Of a stretch of 64,000 nt of DNA, positions 53,095 through 62,087 are shown piece after piece. This DNA comes from Kiritimatiellota bacterium B12222. GTDB lineage: Bacteria; Verrucomicrobiota; Kiritimatiellia; SS1-B-03-39; UBA6053. The DNA lies in NCBI GenBank assembly GCA_029719485.1, contig CP120722.1:2480001-2544000 (forward strand). Reading direction: 5' to 3'. The translations under genes and the position numbers were made by a program. The notes beneath the pieces were generated by a model, which did not search any database, was not told the origin of the DNA, and saw only the letters and a program-made list of their open reading frames with translations. Position 1 is the first letter of the stretch, and each line of letters begins with the position of its first letter.

Positions 53095-54825
53095 ATGCAA
53101 AAAATAACCACCATTGATCAAGAATTGGCCCAAGCGGTCCATCTGAGCCTCGAAAATGCTTTTCCGGGAGTGTTGCCTGAAGATTTTCAAGCTTCGGTAA
53201 TGCGAACGGCTGACCCACGCCACGGAGATTATCAATGTAATGATTGCATGCAGTTGGCAAAAGCGTTGCGCCAGGCACCGCGTGGGATTGCTGAAAAAAT
53301 TGTGGAGGAATTGCAAGGTCATCCCGCTTTGGCAAAGGTTGAATTAGCGGGACCGGGTTTTATCAATTTTACTTTATCTTCCGAATGGTTGACCGAACGG
53401 GTGCTTCAGTTGGAAACGTTAGAAGGTCGGGGAGTTCCCGCTATTGGCGAAGGCCAAACTGTGGTGGTGGATTATTCCAGTCCCAATGTCGCCAAACCGA
53501 TGCATATCGGCCACATCCGTTCTACGGTGATTGGTAATGCGTTGGATCGTTTGCATCGCGCATGCGGATACACCGTGATTGCCGATAATCATTTGGGCGA
53601 TTGGGGGACTCAGTTTGGGTTAATCTTAATGGGGTATCGAAACCTGTTGGATAAAGAGGCTTTGGAAGCCTCTCCGGTAGCAGAGTTGGAGCGGGTGTAT
53701 GTGGCCAGTTATCAGAAATCCAAGGAAGATGAAACTTGGTTGACGGCGGCTCGGGAAGAGTTGGTGAAATTGCAGGCCGGTGATGAAGAAAATCTGGCGC
53801 TGTGGAAAAAATTTGTGGAGTTGAGTCTGCTTGAATTTAACAAAATTTATGCACGACTGGATGTGCGTTTTGATCTCGAACGTGGGGAGAGTTTTTACAA
53901 CGATGCGTTGCCGGGTATTTTGGAAAAATTGACTGCGGCTGGTTTACTCGAAGAGAGTGAAGGGGCGCAAATTGTTAATTTGGAAGAGGAAAAGCTAGGC
54001 GTGTGCATTGTGCAAAAACGGGATGGTGGATTTAATTATGCCACTACCGATTTGGCTACGGTGTTTAGTCGGGTCGAAGAATTCTCTCCGTCCACTATTT
54101 TATATGTGACCGACGAACGTCAGCAGCGTCACTTTCAACAATTCTTCCATGTGGCGAAAAAGTTGGGCGTAAAAACAAATCTCGAGCATGTGTGGTTTGG
54201 GTTGATGCGTTTGCCTGAGGCGACCTTCAGTACCCGCGAAGGCAATGTGATTAAATTGGAAGCGTTGTTGGATGAAGCGGAACGACGGGCCTTGGAAATG
54301 GTTCAATCCAGTAGTCCGCATCTCAGTCCTGAAACTCAACAAGCGGTAGCAAAAGCTGTGGGGATTGGATCGATTAAATATGCGGATCTGAGTCAAAATC
54401 CTCAGAGTTTAGTCACCTTTACCTGGGAAAAAGCGATGGCGTTGGATGGAAACTCCGCTCCATATTTGCAGTATGCCCATGCGCGTATTCGCTCGGTATT
54501 GGATAAATACGCTGCCCAATTTCCAGAAGGAAAGCCTGAAGAAGCTCCATTCCAATTGATCGAACCTTTGGAACGTGAGTTAGGTCTTAAGGTAGCGCGT
54601 TATGGGGAGGCGGTGTTGAGTGCCACTCGGAATTATCGTCCGAATCTGCTCGCAGACTATCTCTTTGATTTGGCGCAAACCTACAGCACGTATCATCAAA
54701 GTATACCATTCTTGCGTGCAGAACCCGGGGTGCGGGAAAGTCGCATGCGCTTGATCAAGTTGGTGGCCGATACGCTGACGGATGGGTTGAACTTGTTAGG
54801 TATTGAAGCTCCCAACCGGATCTAA
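53095..54825 (+). CDS. argS: Arginyl-tRNA synthetase
   Basis: Class I aminoacyl-tRNA synthetase; 576 residues. The N-terminal Add-1 domain is followed by the catalytic core with SSPNVAKPMHIGHIRST, whose HIGH motif binds ATP. Next come NHLGDWGTQFG and the DALR anticodon-binding domain with the final YEYLFDLAQTYSTYHQ-like segment (LFDLAQTYSTYHQ). AAGGAACG before the ATG sets the start. ctaA begins four bases after the stop. Confidence 0.97.
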   Translation: MQKITTIDQELAQAVHLSLENAFPGVLPEDFQASVMRTADPRHGDYQCNDCMQLAKALRQAPRGIAEKIVEELQGHPALAKVELAGPGFINFTLSSEWLTERVLQLETLEGRGVPAIGEGQTVVVDYSSPNVAKPMHIGHIRSTVIGNALDRLHRACGYTVIADNHLGDWGTQFGLILMGYRNLLDKEALEASPVAELERVYVASYQKSKEDETWLTAAREELVKLQAGDEENLALWKKFVELSLLEFNKIYARLDVRFDLERGESFYNDALPGILEKLTAAGLLEESEGAQIVNLEEEKLGVCIVQKRDGGFNYATTDLATVFSRVEEFSPSTILYVTDERQQRHFQQFFHVAKKLGVKTNLEHVWFGLMRLPEATFSTREGNVIKLEALLDEAERRALEMVQSSSPHLSPETQQAVAKAVGIGSIKYADLSQNPQSLVTFTWEKAMALDGNSAPYLQYAHARIRSVLDKYAAQFPEGKPEEAPFQLIEPLERELGLKVARYGEAVLSATRNYRPNLLADYLFDLAQTYSTYHQSIPFLRAEPGVRESRMRLIKLVADTLTDGLNLLGIEAPNRI

Positions 54826-54829
54826 GCTC

Positions 54830-55921
54830 ATGAGTCTTGCTCCCAACGCGCCTTTTCCCGCCTCCCGTCAAGTTGCCATCTGGTTGTGGATGATGTGTAC
54901 CCTCATTGTGCTCATGGTGGCTGTGGGCGGGATTACCCGATTGACAGAATCAGGGTTGTCGATGGTGAGGTGGGAGCCGGTGAAAGGGGTGATTGCCCCC
55001 CAAACGCCGGAAGCGTGGCAGGAAGCGTTTGATGCGTACAAAGTCAAGGCGGGGGCACAGTTTGAGAAGTTCAGTGCGGATCGGGAAATGACGTTGCAGG
55101 ATTATCAGAAAATCTATTTTTGGGAGTATACGCACCGTTTGTTGGGACGCCTTATTGGCATTGTCTACGCCTTACCGCTTTTCTACTTTTTACTGCGTGC
55201 CCCCATGCCGAAATCTTGGCAGATTAAATTGTGGATTGGGTTGTTTTTAGGAGCGGCGCAAGGGGTGTTGGGATGGTTTATGGTGACCAGTGGTTTTGCG
55301 GATTTGCCCTATGTAAGTCATTTCCGGTTGGCGGCGCATTTGTGTTTGGCTTTGTTTGTGTTTGCCTATCTGCTGTGGTTGATCCTTGATTTGATGCCCT
55401 TTTGGACGCATCGTCGCGAGAACTACGACAAGCTAAAAGGGTTGCGTATATTCGCGGGATTCTTTTTGGGGCTGTTGACGTTGCAGATTGTGTATGGTGC
55501 GTTCACGGCAGGATTGCGGGCAGGCTATATGTACCCGACTTATCCGATGATGGGAGGACGTTTTTTTCCGATGGACGGAAATGCATCGGCTTTCGGTTCC
55601 TTCGCTCGGAACTTGGTGTATAATCCGGTTTTGGTGCAGTTTGTTCACCGTCATTTGGGATTGGCGGTATTTGTTATGGCGGTGGTGCTGTGGGCGCTCG
55701 CGATGCGCGTGCGTCTGATGGAACGGCAAAAATTGGCGGTCAATTTGTTGCTGATTGCGGTAAGTCTACAATTTGTATTGGGGATCTTCACCTTGGTCAG
55801 CGGGATGAACATTGGGTTGGCTGTGGCACATCAAGTATGCGCTTGTTTCTTACTGGGAGCGGCGGTGATGACCTTTCATGAATTTACGGCACCAAAAATG
55901 GTGACTTCCCTGCGGTCATGA
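54830..55921 (+). CDS. ctaA: Haem A synthase (CtaA/COX15 family)
   Basis: Integral membrane enzyme that oxidises haem O to haem A for aa3-type oxidases; 363 residues and eight predicted helices. Typical segments are MVAVGGITRLTESGLSMVRWEPV, EYTHRLLGRLIGI (haem His), VSHFRLAAHLCLAL and QFVHRHLGLAVFV. It implies aerobic respiration with a haem A oxidase, encoded elsewhere. The open frame reaches back to 54803 inside argS, but ATG 54830 fits better. The 3' end overlaps the convergent rlmM-like gene by 46 bases. Confidence 0.92.
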   Translation: MSLAPNAPFPASRQVAIWLWMMCTLIVLMVAVGGITRLTESGLSMVRWEPVKGVIAPQTPEAWQEAFDAYKVKAGAQFEKFSADREMTLQDYQKIYFWEYTHRLLGRLIGIVYALPLFYFLLRAPMPKSWQIKLWIGLFLGAAQGVLGWFMVTSGFADLPYVSHFRLAAHLCLALFVFAYLLWLILDLMPFWTHRRENYDKLKGLRIFAGFFLGLLTLQIVYGAFTAGLRAGYMYPTYPMMGGRFFPMDGNASAFGSFARNLVYNPVLVQFVHRHLGLAVFVMAVVLWALAMRVRLMERQKLAVNLLLIAVSLQFVLGIFTLVSGMNIGLAVAHQVCACFLLGAAVMTFHEFTAPKMVTSLRS

Positions 55922-56907
55922 TAAAACTGACGCACTTGTAATTCAGGGTATCTCTTCATCCACTCCAAAATAGGTTCCATGGCGGGCAGGGGATTGTTTT
56001 GGGGAAGTTTGACGTTCATCACTATATTTTTGCAGTGATGACCGTCAACCCAGTAGCGTAAAAGGCCTAAAACTTTGCCTGGGGGAATGAGCATGTCGCC
56101 TACGAGCCAATCGACGGGTGGTTGAAGTTTTCCCAATTGAAAGGTGAGCCCGTCACGATGTAAATGTTCGATGCGACGAATGCAGGCGTCGTCAATTTTG
56201 AGAGGGCCGTTGTCAATGGACGTCACTTGGCAGCCGCGTTTGGCGAAGGCGAAGCTCCAACCTCCGGGGGCTGCACCCAGATCGATGACGGTTTGCTCGG
56301 CTTCGGGTTCGCGTCCTAATCGAACAAAGGCTTCTTCGATTTTAAGGTAGGAACGGGATGGGGCACGAGAATCCATTTTCATGCGGGTGCGTCCACCTGG
56401 TTCAGTGGCCGTGAGCTCTGTGGGTGACGAACTGGAAAACAAGAAGCCCCGATCGGTGCAGGCCCATTGTAAAATCATGCCTTTTTGTTGCTTAAAAAGT
56501 TTGCCGGGTTTGCGTTCCCATTTTTTGAGTCCAGGGTGAAGTTGATTGCCACGGCGGGTGAGTTCGCGGGCGATGCCTTCGAGTCGGGAGGCGCCTCCAT
56601 CGTCGACTGTCAGCAAATGAATGGCCCAGGGGCTAGGTTGTTCAGCAAAAAAGGTCCATACGGCTTCAGTTAACTGTTCGGGAACGCTTTCGCCTTTTAG
56701 TAAGGGGAAAAAGCGTGTGTTGGGAAGGCGTTGCCATTCGAAAATGAGGGGCTCTGCAGGCAGGTCATGTCCTTCGAGCTGAATGAAACCGGAAGCGGCG
56801 ACATTGCTGAAGATGCCATGGCGGGCTTCGAGTTCTTGTTGGAGGAGCTCTTCACCACTAGGGCGACAGCAGAGAAGTTGAAAAGGGGAAGAGAGGGTCG
56901 ACGTCAT
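55876..56907 (-). CDS. RlmM-like 23S rRNA 2'-O-methyltransferase
   Basis: A 343-residue SAM-dependent methyltransferase of the RlmM/FtsJ type. The N-terminal THUMP-like part (LLCCRPSGEELLQQELEARHG) precedes a Rossmann domain with VIDLGAAPGGWSFAFAKRG, VTSIDNGPLK and DWLVGDMLIPPGKV. The late YHDRREVTIFG is also typical. In E. coli RlmM modifies C2498 of 23S rRNA. A longer frame starts at TTG 56934; ATG 56907 is preferred, although neither has a clear ribosome site. Confidence 0.85.
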   Translation of the reverse strand: MTSTLSSPFQLLCCRPSGEELLQQELEARHGIFSNVAASGFIQLEGHDLPAEPLIFEWQRLPNTRFFPLLKGESVPEQLTEAVWTFFAEQPSPWAIHLLTVDDGGASRLEGIARELTRRGNQLHPGLKKWERKPGKLFKQQKGMILQWACTDRGFLFSSSSPTELTATEPGGRTRMKMDSRAPSRSYLKIEEAFVRLGREPEAEQTVIDLGAAPGGWSFAFAKRGCQVTSIDNGPLKIDDACIRRIEHLHRDGLTFQLGKLQPPVDWLVGDMLIPPGKVLGLLRYWVDGHHCKNIVMNVKLPQNNPLPAMEPILEWMKRYPELQVRQFYHDRREVTIFGAVNS

Positions 56908-56974
56908 AAATAAGATAGACGACTGTTTACACAATCCGCGTGTGCAGACAACTTCTTTTATGGGTCAGCAAGGT

Positions 56975-57349
56975 TCAGTTACTTACGGGTTGGTCTTTTT
57001 CGGATCCGATATAGGCGTAATAGTCTTTGCCATAATGGTTATCCCAAAAAGAATGCCCTTGTTGATCTACGGCTTCTACCGCATAACGAATTTGTGTGCC
57101 CGCGGGAAAGCATCCTAAGCCAATGTGCCACACATCCTGATCTCCTAAGACACAGGACCATTCCATGGGGAGGTGCTTCCAGTGCTGTCCATTATCTGAA
57201 CTGAACAAAATATTGACCGATTTGAATTGGCCGACTTGCCGACTGAAAGTGGTCACCCAAAATTCAGTCCATGGACGGCTTTCACCGTTTGCGGGCCAAT
57301 GATATGTGTTTTCAAGTGGAAATTCCTGTGAGCAATTGTCTTTCTTCAT
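56975..57349 (-). CDS. Small protein with starch-binding (CBM25/53-like) domain
   Basis: A 124-residue protein consisting of one beta-sandwich carbohydrate-binding module. Visible are NILFSSDNGQHWKHLPMEW, LGCFPAGTQIRYAVEAVDQQGHSFWDNHYGKDYYAYIG; the DNxxGxDY end is typical of CBM21/25/53 starch- or glycogen-binding modules. No catalytic domain or signal peptide is attached, so it may bind glycogen in the cytoplasm. ATG 57349 is chosen over TTG 57388, which lacks a properly spaced ribosome site. Confidence 0.65.
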   Translation of the reverse strand: MKKDNCSQEFPLENTYHWPANGESRPWTEFWVTTFSRQVGQFKSVNILFSSDNGQHWKHLPMEWSCVLGDQDVWHIGLGCFPAGTQIRYAVEAVDQQGHSFWDNHYGKDYYAYIGSEKDQPVSN

Positions 57350-57434
57350 ACTGCTTTTGTTTCTATTCTGCTGTTGTTCAAAGCTCAATACTCCATCTGT
57401 AAGAAAGTTATGCTCCTTTTATGAGGATACAATT

Positions 57435-58172
57435 ATGTCGCGTGATACAAAAACGAATTTATTAAGGCCTGAATCGGAGTCGGGTTGGGTTGACGTATTG
57501 TCAGATGCATTTGCGAATCAAGGTTTTGCGCAGTTACAGGAGTTTTTAGCTGAGGAGGAAGCCAGAGGCCAGACGGTTTATCCGCCGTCGGAAGATATCT
57601 TTTCTGCCATGAATCTAACGCCTTGGGAAAAGGTACGGGTGGTGATATTGGGTCAGGATCCGTATCATGGTCCGGGTCAAGCGAATGGATTGAGTTTCTC
57701 GGTGGCGAAGGGGGTACCCTTGCCGCCTTCGTTGCGGAATATCTATAAGGAATTGGCGGATGATTTACAGCTGGGCATTCCTGAGAGTGGTGATCTTCGC
57801 GGCTGGGCGGAGCAGGGAGTTTTGTTGTTGAATGCCACGTTAACGGTTCGTGCGCACGAAGCGGGTTCACATCAAAAAAAAGGGTGGGAGACTTTTACGG
57901 ATGAAGTGATTGACAGACTTAATGATCATCCGAGGCGGTTGGTGTTTATTTTATGGGGCAGTTATGCGCGCAAGAAGGCGGCGGTGATTAACAGGGAGCG
58001 GCATGTTGTGATTGAGTCGGCTCATCCTTCACCCCTTTCGGCCTATCGCGGATTTTTCGGCAGTAAACCCTTTAGTCAGACCAATACACAGTTGCAGGAG
58101 TGGGGAGAGGAGGAGGTACAATGGGGTACTCATCGTCCACCGAGTAAGCAAACGCAAGCTGAGCTGTTTTGA
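57435..58172 (+). CDS. ung: Uracil-DNA glycosylase, family 1
   Basis: Removes uracil from DNA; 245 residues. The water-activating motif GQDPYHGPGQANGLSFSV (Asp75) is present, as are LLLNATLTV and the DNA-intercalation loop HPSPLSAYRGFFG. The frame is open to 57306, but ATG 57435 with AGGA upstream matches the family length. It is followed by a repeat-rich region. Confidence 0.96.
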   Translation: MSRDTKTNLLRPESESGWVDVLSDAFANQGFAQLQEFLAEEEARGQTVYPPSEDIFSAMNLTPWEKVRVVILGQDPYHGPGQANGLSFSVAKGVPLPPSLRNIYKELADDLQLGIPESGDLRGWAEQGVLLLNATLTVRAHEAGSHQKKGWETFTDEVIDRLNDHPRRLVFILWGSYARKKAAVINRERHVVIESAHPSPLSAYRGFFGSKPFSQTNTQLQEWGEEEVQWGTHRPPSKQTQAELF

Positions 58173-58613
58173 AGGATAGAAGGAATGAAGGAATGAAGGG
58201 GATGCTGGGGATGCTGGGGATGTTGGGGATGTTGGGGAGGGAAGGTGTTTGCGAAGAGTACGGGTTCCTTCCAGGTAAGCTGTGGGGAGCGCGAAACGGG
58301 AAGTCGTCGCTACACCCCTCAGGCAAGCTGAGGGGCGGCGGTGTTGTGGGGAGGTGAGTTGTTTACGCAGAGTCCTGCTTCCTCCCAGGCAAGCTGTGGA
58401 GGGGAGCTGGTTTTGGAGTCCGGTTATCTCTGTTTCCTTTTAAGTAACCTGCTGAGGGGAGCTGGTTTTGGTGGGAAGTGTAGGGGTGTTTCATTGCCCC
58501 TGCCGCCACTCAGCTTGCCTGATTGGAGCAACGACTTTGCGTAAGGGCTGTTCAGAGAAAAAAACACCGCCCCTCAGCTTGCCTGAGGGGTGTGGCGACG
58601 ACTGAACTTTTGT
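58173..58613. repeat. Cluster of palindromic and tandem repeats between ung and recD2
   Basis: A 440-base gene-free stretch. First come short tandem repeats (GAATGAAG twice near 58183-58199, then four 9-mers GGGATGYTG at 58198-58233). Then come several copies of a palindromic unit with core CCCCTCAGGCAAGCTGAGGGG. A full copy is at 58303-58345, and an inverted full copy at 58563-58602 shares about 40 bases with it. A diverged inverted copy is at about 58503-58534. Partial copies around AGGYAAGCTGTGG lie near 58270 and 58385, and one around GCTGAGGGGAGCTGG near 58451. It resembles REP/BIME-type intergenic elements. The outer hairpins could also end the convergent ung and recD2 transcripts. Confidence 0.75.
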
Positions 58614-60785
58614 TTACTGATATTCTCTCAACCTCTCGGCGAGTAAGCTGACCCGCTTTTGGCTGTCGGCGTTTTGCAAGGCCATGCGAATGGCCTTGGA
58701 GGGGCCTACGAGGATGACCAGTTGTTTGCCTCGGGTCACGCCCGTGTAGAGCAGGTTGCGTTGGAGCATCATGAAATGTTGGGTGTGAAGCGGCAGAATG
58801 ACACAGGGATATTCAGAGCCTTGAGATTTATGAATGGTGACGGCGTAACTGAGGGTCAGCTCGTCCAATTCGTTAAATCCGTAGTCCACTTTTTTGCCTG
58901 CCATATCGACCCATAAGGTTTGCTCTTCCCGATCGAGGGCGATGAGGGTGCCCATATCGCCGTTGAACACCTCTTTTTCATAATTGTTCATGACTTGCAT
59001 GACGCGGTCGCCCACTTGGTACCGAATGCCAAAGCGCTCGATCCCTTCTCCGTGTGGGTTTAATAGGCTTTGAATAGACTGGTTGAGGTTTCGAGCACCC
59101 AGCTCCCCTCGTTGCATCGGGGTGAGGACTTGCACATCTCTGCGTGGGTCCAACCCAAAGTTGGCGTGAATACGTTTTGACAGCAGACTTTTTATTTTGG
59201 TCCACACCTCTCCGGGTGTTTCAGCTTCGATATGATAAAAGTCACCGGGGTGTTGCGGAGTGCATCCGTGGGGGAATTCACCTTTATTGATGCGGTGAGC
59301 GTTGGTGATGATTTGACTGTCAGCTGCTTGTCTGAAGATTTCAGTGAGTTTACATACTTGGACGGTATCGCTACGCATAATGTCGCGCAACACGGAGCCG
59401 GGGCCTACTGAAGGTAGCTGGTCCACATCGCCCACCAAAATAAGTACTGCTTTTTTCGGAATGGCGGAAATGAGTTTGTTGGCCAGCACCAAATCAAGCA
59501 TGGAGGCTTCGTCGATAATAAAGACGTCGCCTTTGAGCGGATTTGCGCGGTCGTGTTTAAAACCACCATTTGTAGGGTCGAAAATTAAAAGTCGGTGTAA
59601 AGTTTGGGCATAATGACCGGTGGTTTCCTGCATGCGTTTGGCTGCCCGACCGGTGGGGGCTGCGAGTTGCACTTTCTGTTTACGGGCTTCATAAATTTTG
59701 ATCAGCGCATTCACTAGGGTGGTTTTACCCACGCCGGGGCCGCCGGTGATGACCATCACTTTACTGTGGAGGGCTTGTTTGATGGCACTGGCTTGAAGGT
59801 CGGCTAGGTCGAATCCCAATTTACTCTGAACCCACTCCAGCACTTTTTCAGGGTCGGCATCTTCCAGAGGAGGGGCTTGGGTGTTCAGGTTTTGCAGATC
59901 CATGGCCAAATCCATTTCTGCGCGGTGTAAGGCGGCTAAATAGACCAACGGGGTTTGGCTATGCTTGGTTTCCAAAATGAGTCGTTTTTCGGCCAGGCCG
60001 TGTAAAACCGCTTCTTCCAAGGCTTCCATTTCAATGTTGAGGGTCGCGGAGGTGTTCATGACCAATTCATCGCGTGGGCATGCACAATGTCCGCGAGTAG
60101 AGTTTTCCTGCAACATGTGTTCGAGTCCGGCGCGGGCACGAAGAGGGCTGTTGGGGTCGATACCAAAGTGGGAGGCAATTTGATCCGCGGTTTTAAAGCC
60201 GATGCCGCGAATATCCCGGGCCAAACAATAGGGGTTGGATTGTACCCGTTGCATGGCTTTTTCGCCATAGGTCTTGTAAATACGAAAGGCACGGGAGGTG
60301 CTGACGCCATGACTCAACAGAAAGGTCATGATCTCTCTGACGGTTTTCACTTCCTGCCAGGAATTTTTGATGCGTTTGCGTCGGGTGGGGCCAATACCGT
60401 CGACCTCCTCCAGACGGGCTGAACGGCTGTCGATAACGTCGAGCACCTCTTTCCCAAACTTTTCCACAAGTTTTTTGGCATAAACAGGGCCAATCCCATG
60501 AATAAGGCCGGATCCTAAAAACTTTTCGATGCCCTCGATGCTGTCGGGAGGTGATGTTCTTATGGTGCTGGCGCGTAGCTGTTTACCATGATTGGGGTCC
60601 ATCATCCAATCGCCCGCGGCTACTAAGTATTCCCCGACGGAGACGTTGGGGATTTTCCCCACGACGGTGACGAGTTCTTTTTCGCCTTTGACTTCGACCT
60701 TCAAAACTGCAAAGCCAGTATCTTCACTATGAAAAGTGATGCGTTCTACGTGGCCGCTTAATTCGGATGGTTCGGGTTTGGACAT
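58614..60785 (-). CDS. RecD2-like 5'-3' DNA helicase
   Basis: A 723-residue SF1B helicase of the RecD2 type (no RecBC needed). The N-terminal OB-like domain is ELSGHVERITFHSEDTGFAVLKVEV. Helix-hairpin-helix motifs (GIGPVYAKKLVEKFG, VDGIGPTRRKRI) precede the motor domains with Walker A VITGGPGVGKTTLV, motif II FIIDEASMLDL, GDVDQLPSVGPG, and a final SH3/UvrD-C part (SYAVTIHKSQGSEYP, LLYTGVTRGK). The frame is open to 60995, but ATG 60785 at the start of homology is chosen. A role in DNA repair or replication restart is likely. Confidence 0.93.
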   Translation of the reverse strand: MSKPEPSELSGHVERITFHSEDTGFAVLKVEVKGEKELVTVVGKIPNVSVGEYLVAAGDWMMDPNHGKQLRASTIRTSPPDSIEGIEKFLGSGLIHGIGPVYAKKLVEKFGKEVLDVIDSRSARLEEVDGIGPTRRKRIKNSWQEVKTVREIMTFLLSHGVSTSRAFRIYKTYGEKAMQRVQSNPYCLARDIRGIGFKTADQIASHFGIDPNSPLRARAGLEHMLQENSTRGHCACPRDELVMNTSATLNIEMEALEEAVLHGLAEKRLILETKHSQTPLVYLAALHRAEMDLAMDLQNLNTQAPPLEDADPEKVLEWVQSKLGFDLADLQASAIKQALHSKVMVITGGPGVGKTTLVNALIKIYEARKQKVQLAAPTGRAAKRMQETTGHYAQTLHRLLIFDPTNGGFKHDRANPLKGDVFIIDEASMLDLVLANKLISAIPKKAVLILVGDVDQLPSVGPGSVLRDIMRSDTVQVCKLTEIFRQAADSQIITNAHRINKGEFPHGCTPQHPGDFYHIEAETPGEVWTKIKSLLSKRIHANFGLDPRRDVQVLTPMQRGELGARNLNQSIQSLLNPHGEGIERFGIRYQVGDRVMQVMNNYEKEVFNGDMGTLIALDREEQTLWVDMAGKKVDYGFNELDELTLSYAVTIHKSQGSEYPCVILPLHTQHFMMLQRNLLYTGVTRGKQLVILVGPSKAIRMALQNADSQKRVSLLAERLREYQ

Positions 60786-60867
60786 GTCAGGGTTCACAAA
60801 AAAAAGACTATACCTACTGGCAGGTTTCGTGTAGACTTTACTTATCAAGTTACAACAGGAGTTTTCT

Positions 60868-61443
60868 ATGCGACAATCCCAAACATCTCTCAAACAAAAA
60901 CAGGGTTTTTCCTTGGTCGAATTATTGGTCGTCATGGCGATTATTGCCATTTTGATGGGGATAGTGCTTGGCGTTTCGGGTGTGGTGCAACGCAAAGCGG
61001 CGGATGTTCGTGGTCGGGCAAAAATTGCAGACTTGATGACGCAAATTGAATTTTACAAAAATGATGAAGGTCAGTACCCTCCGTCGACAGATGCCATCGG
61101 TTTTAACTCAAGTGAAAACCAAGATAAGCGGAAAGTAATGGTATTATATCGCACTACCGCAACGGATCCTAAAGGATTTATGGACTGGTATGAAGAAAAG
61201 TATCCCGATACACGCTTTGATTTATTTGACTTAGGTACCAAAACCGTTGACGGTGTAGACATTGAATACTTTAAGGATGTCTGGGGAAAACCGATTATTT
61301 ATGAATATGATCCTGATGAATCGCCATTTGTGTATCTCATAGGCAGTACGGGACCCGACGGTGGCTATGGAAAAGGGTATAAAACCAAACGCACGGTATT
61401 TGGAGAAGTGGATGACCTTACTAACCGTAATGGAGCACTGTAA
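60868..61443 (+). CDS. Prepilin-type pseudopilin, GspG-like (first copy)
   Basis: A 191-residue secreted pseudopilin. A short basic leader is cut by prepilin peptidase in KQG-FSLVELLVVMAIIAIL (Glu at +5), followed by a long helix (KIADLMTQIEFYKNDEGQYPPS) and a C-terminal globular part. It includes GSTGPDGGYGKGYK, the Gly/Asp calcium loop region typical of GspG (DPDESPFVYLIGSTGPDG). AGGAG before the ATG is a strong ribosome site. It is followed after six bases by a second pseudopilin gene; no secretion ATPase or secretin is in the window. Confidence 0.85.
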   Translation: MRQSQTSLKQKQGFSLVELLVVMAIIAILMGIVLGVSGVVQRKAADVRGRAKIADLMTQIEFYKNDEGQYPPSTDAIGFNSSENQDKRKVMVLYRTTATDPKGFMDWYEEKYPDTRFDLFDLGTKTVDGVDIEYFKDVWGKPIIYEYDPDESPFVYLIGSTGPDGGYGKGYKTKRTVFGEVDDLTNRNGAL

Positions 61444-61449
61444 AAGCTT

Positions 61450-62031
61450 ATGATTATGACAACTAAACGCCCTACACCTAAAACCGGTTTCACCCTCATT
61501 GAATTGTTGGTGGTGATCGCTATTATCGGATTGCTTGCCGGTTTACTGTTTCCTGCAGTAACTGCAGCCTTGTCCACAGCCAAGAAAACCCGTGCTCGGA
61601 CGCAATGTCAGAGTGTCGAAACGGCTATCATGATGTATTACAATGAATACAATGGTCGTTTGCCTATTCCAGCAAGTGGGTACGATAGTAGTGATGGTTC
61701 GTTATCAACTGATTCCGTTTCTCAGGAAATTTTGAAGGTGCTGATGGGATATAATGATACTGGGTTAAATCCTAAAGGCATGGTGTTCCTCGAAACGGAT
61801 GTTGCCACAGACGATGGTACATTTTTGGATCCGTGGGGTACACAAATTCGGATTTTATTGGATCGTAACCGTGACAAACGCTTGGCATATCTGAATGAGA
61901 CCGATGAAGAACATCGCAAAACAGCCATTGTCGTTTCTGCGGGTCCTGATCGTAAATTTGGCTCCGATACTTCTAAAGACAACGACAATAAAGATAACAT
62001 TGGCAGTGTTGAATTCCCCCTGCTTGATTAA
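61450..62031 (+). CDS. Prepilin-type pseudopilin (second copy)
   Basis: A 193-residue pseudopilin with cleavage motif KTG-FTLIELLVVIAIIGLL, then the conserved helix RARTQCQSVETAIMMYYNEYNGRLP and a C-terminal part with FLDPWGTQIRILLDRNRDKR and VVSAGPDRKFGSD. It is similar in design to the preceding gene but clearly diverged. Start may be ATG 61450 or ATG 61456. It is the last gene before a terminator at 62055-62076. Verrucomicrobiota commonly carry many such genes. Confidence 0.82.
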   Translation: MIMTTKRPTPKTGFTLIELLVVIAIIGLLAGLLFPAVTAALSTAKKTRARTQCQSVETAIMMYYNEYNGRLPIPASGYDSSDGSLSTDSVSQEILKVLMGYNDTGLNPKGMVFLETDVATDDGTFLDPWGTQIRILLDRNRDKRLAYLNETDEEHRKTAIVVSAGPDRKFGSDTSKDNDNKDNIGSVEFPLLD

Positions 62032-62054
62032 TTCACCTAAATGATTCTCCTCCA

Positions 62055-62080
62055 AGCCGGACTCTCGGGTCCGGCTTTTC
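62055..62080 (+). terminator. Rho-independent terminator after pseudopilins
   Basis: AGCCGGAC (62055-62062) and GTCCGGCT (62069-62076) form a perfect eight-pair stem with loop TCTCGG, followed by TTTCCTTTG. The kamA ATG is at 62088, only 11 bases after the stem. Confidence 0.85.
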
Positions 62081-62087
62081 CTTTGTC

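Noticed and set aside
58169-58357. A frame encoding an MLG-repeat peptide after ung
   Set aside because: It begins at a TTG overlapping the ung stop and only translates the 9-mer tandem repeat and palindromic element.
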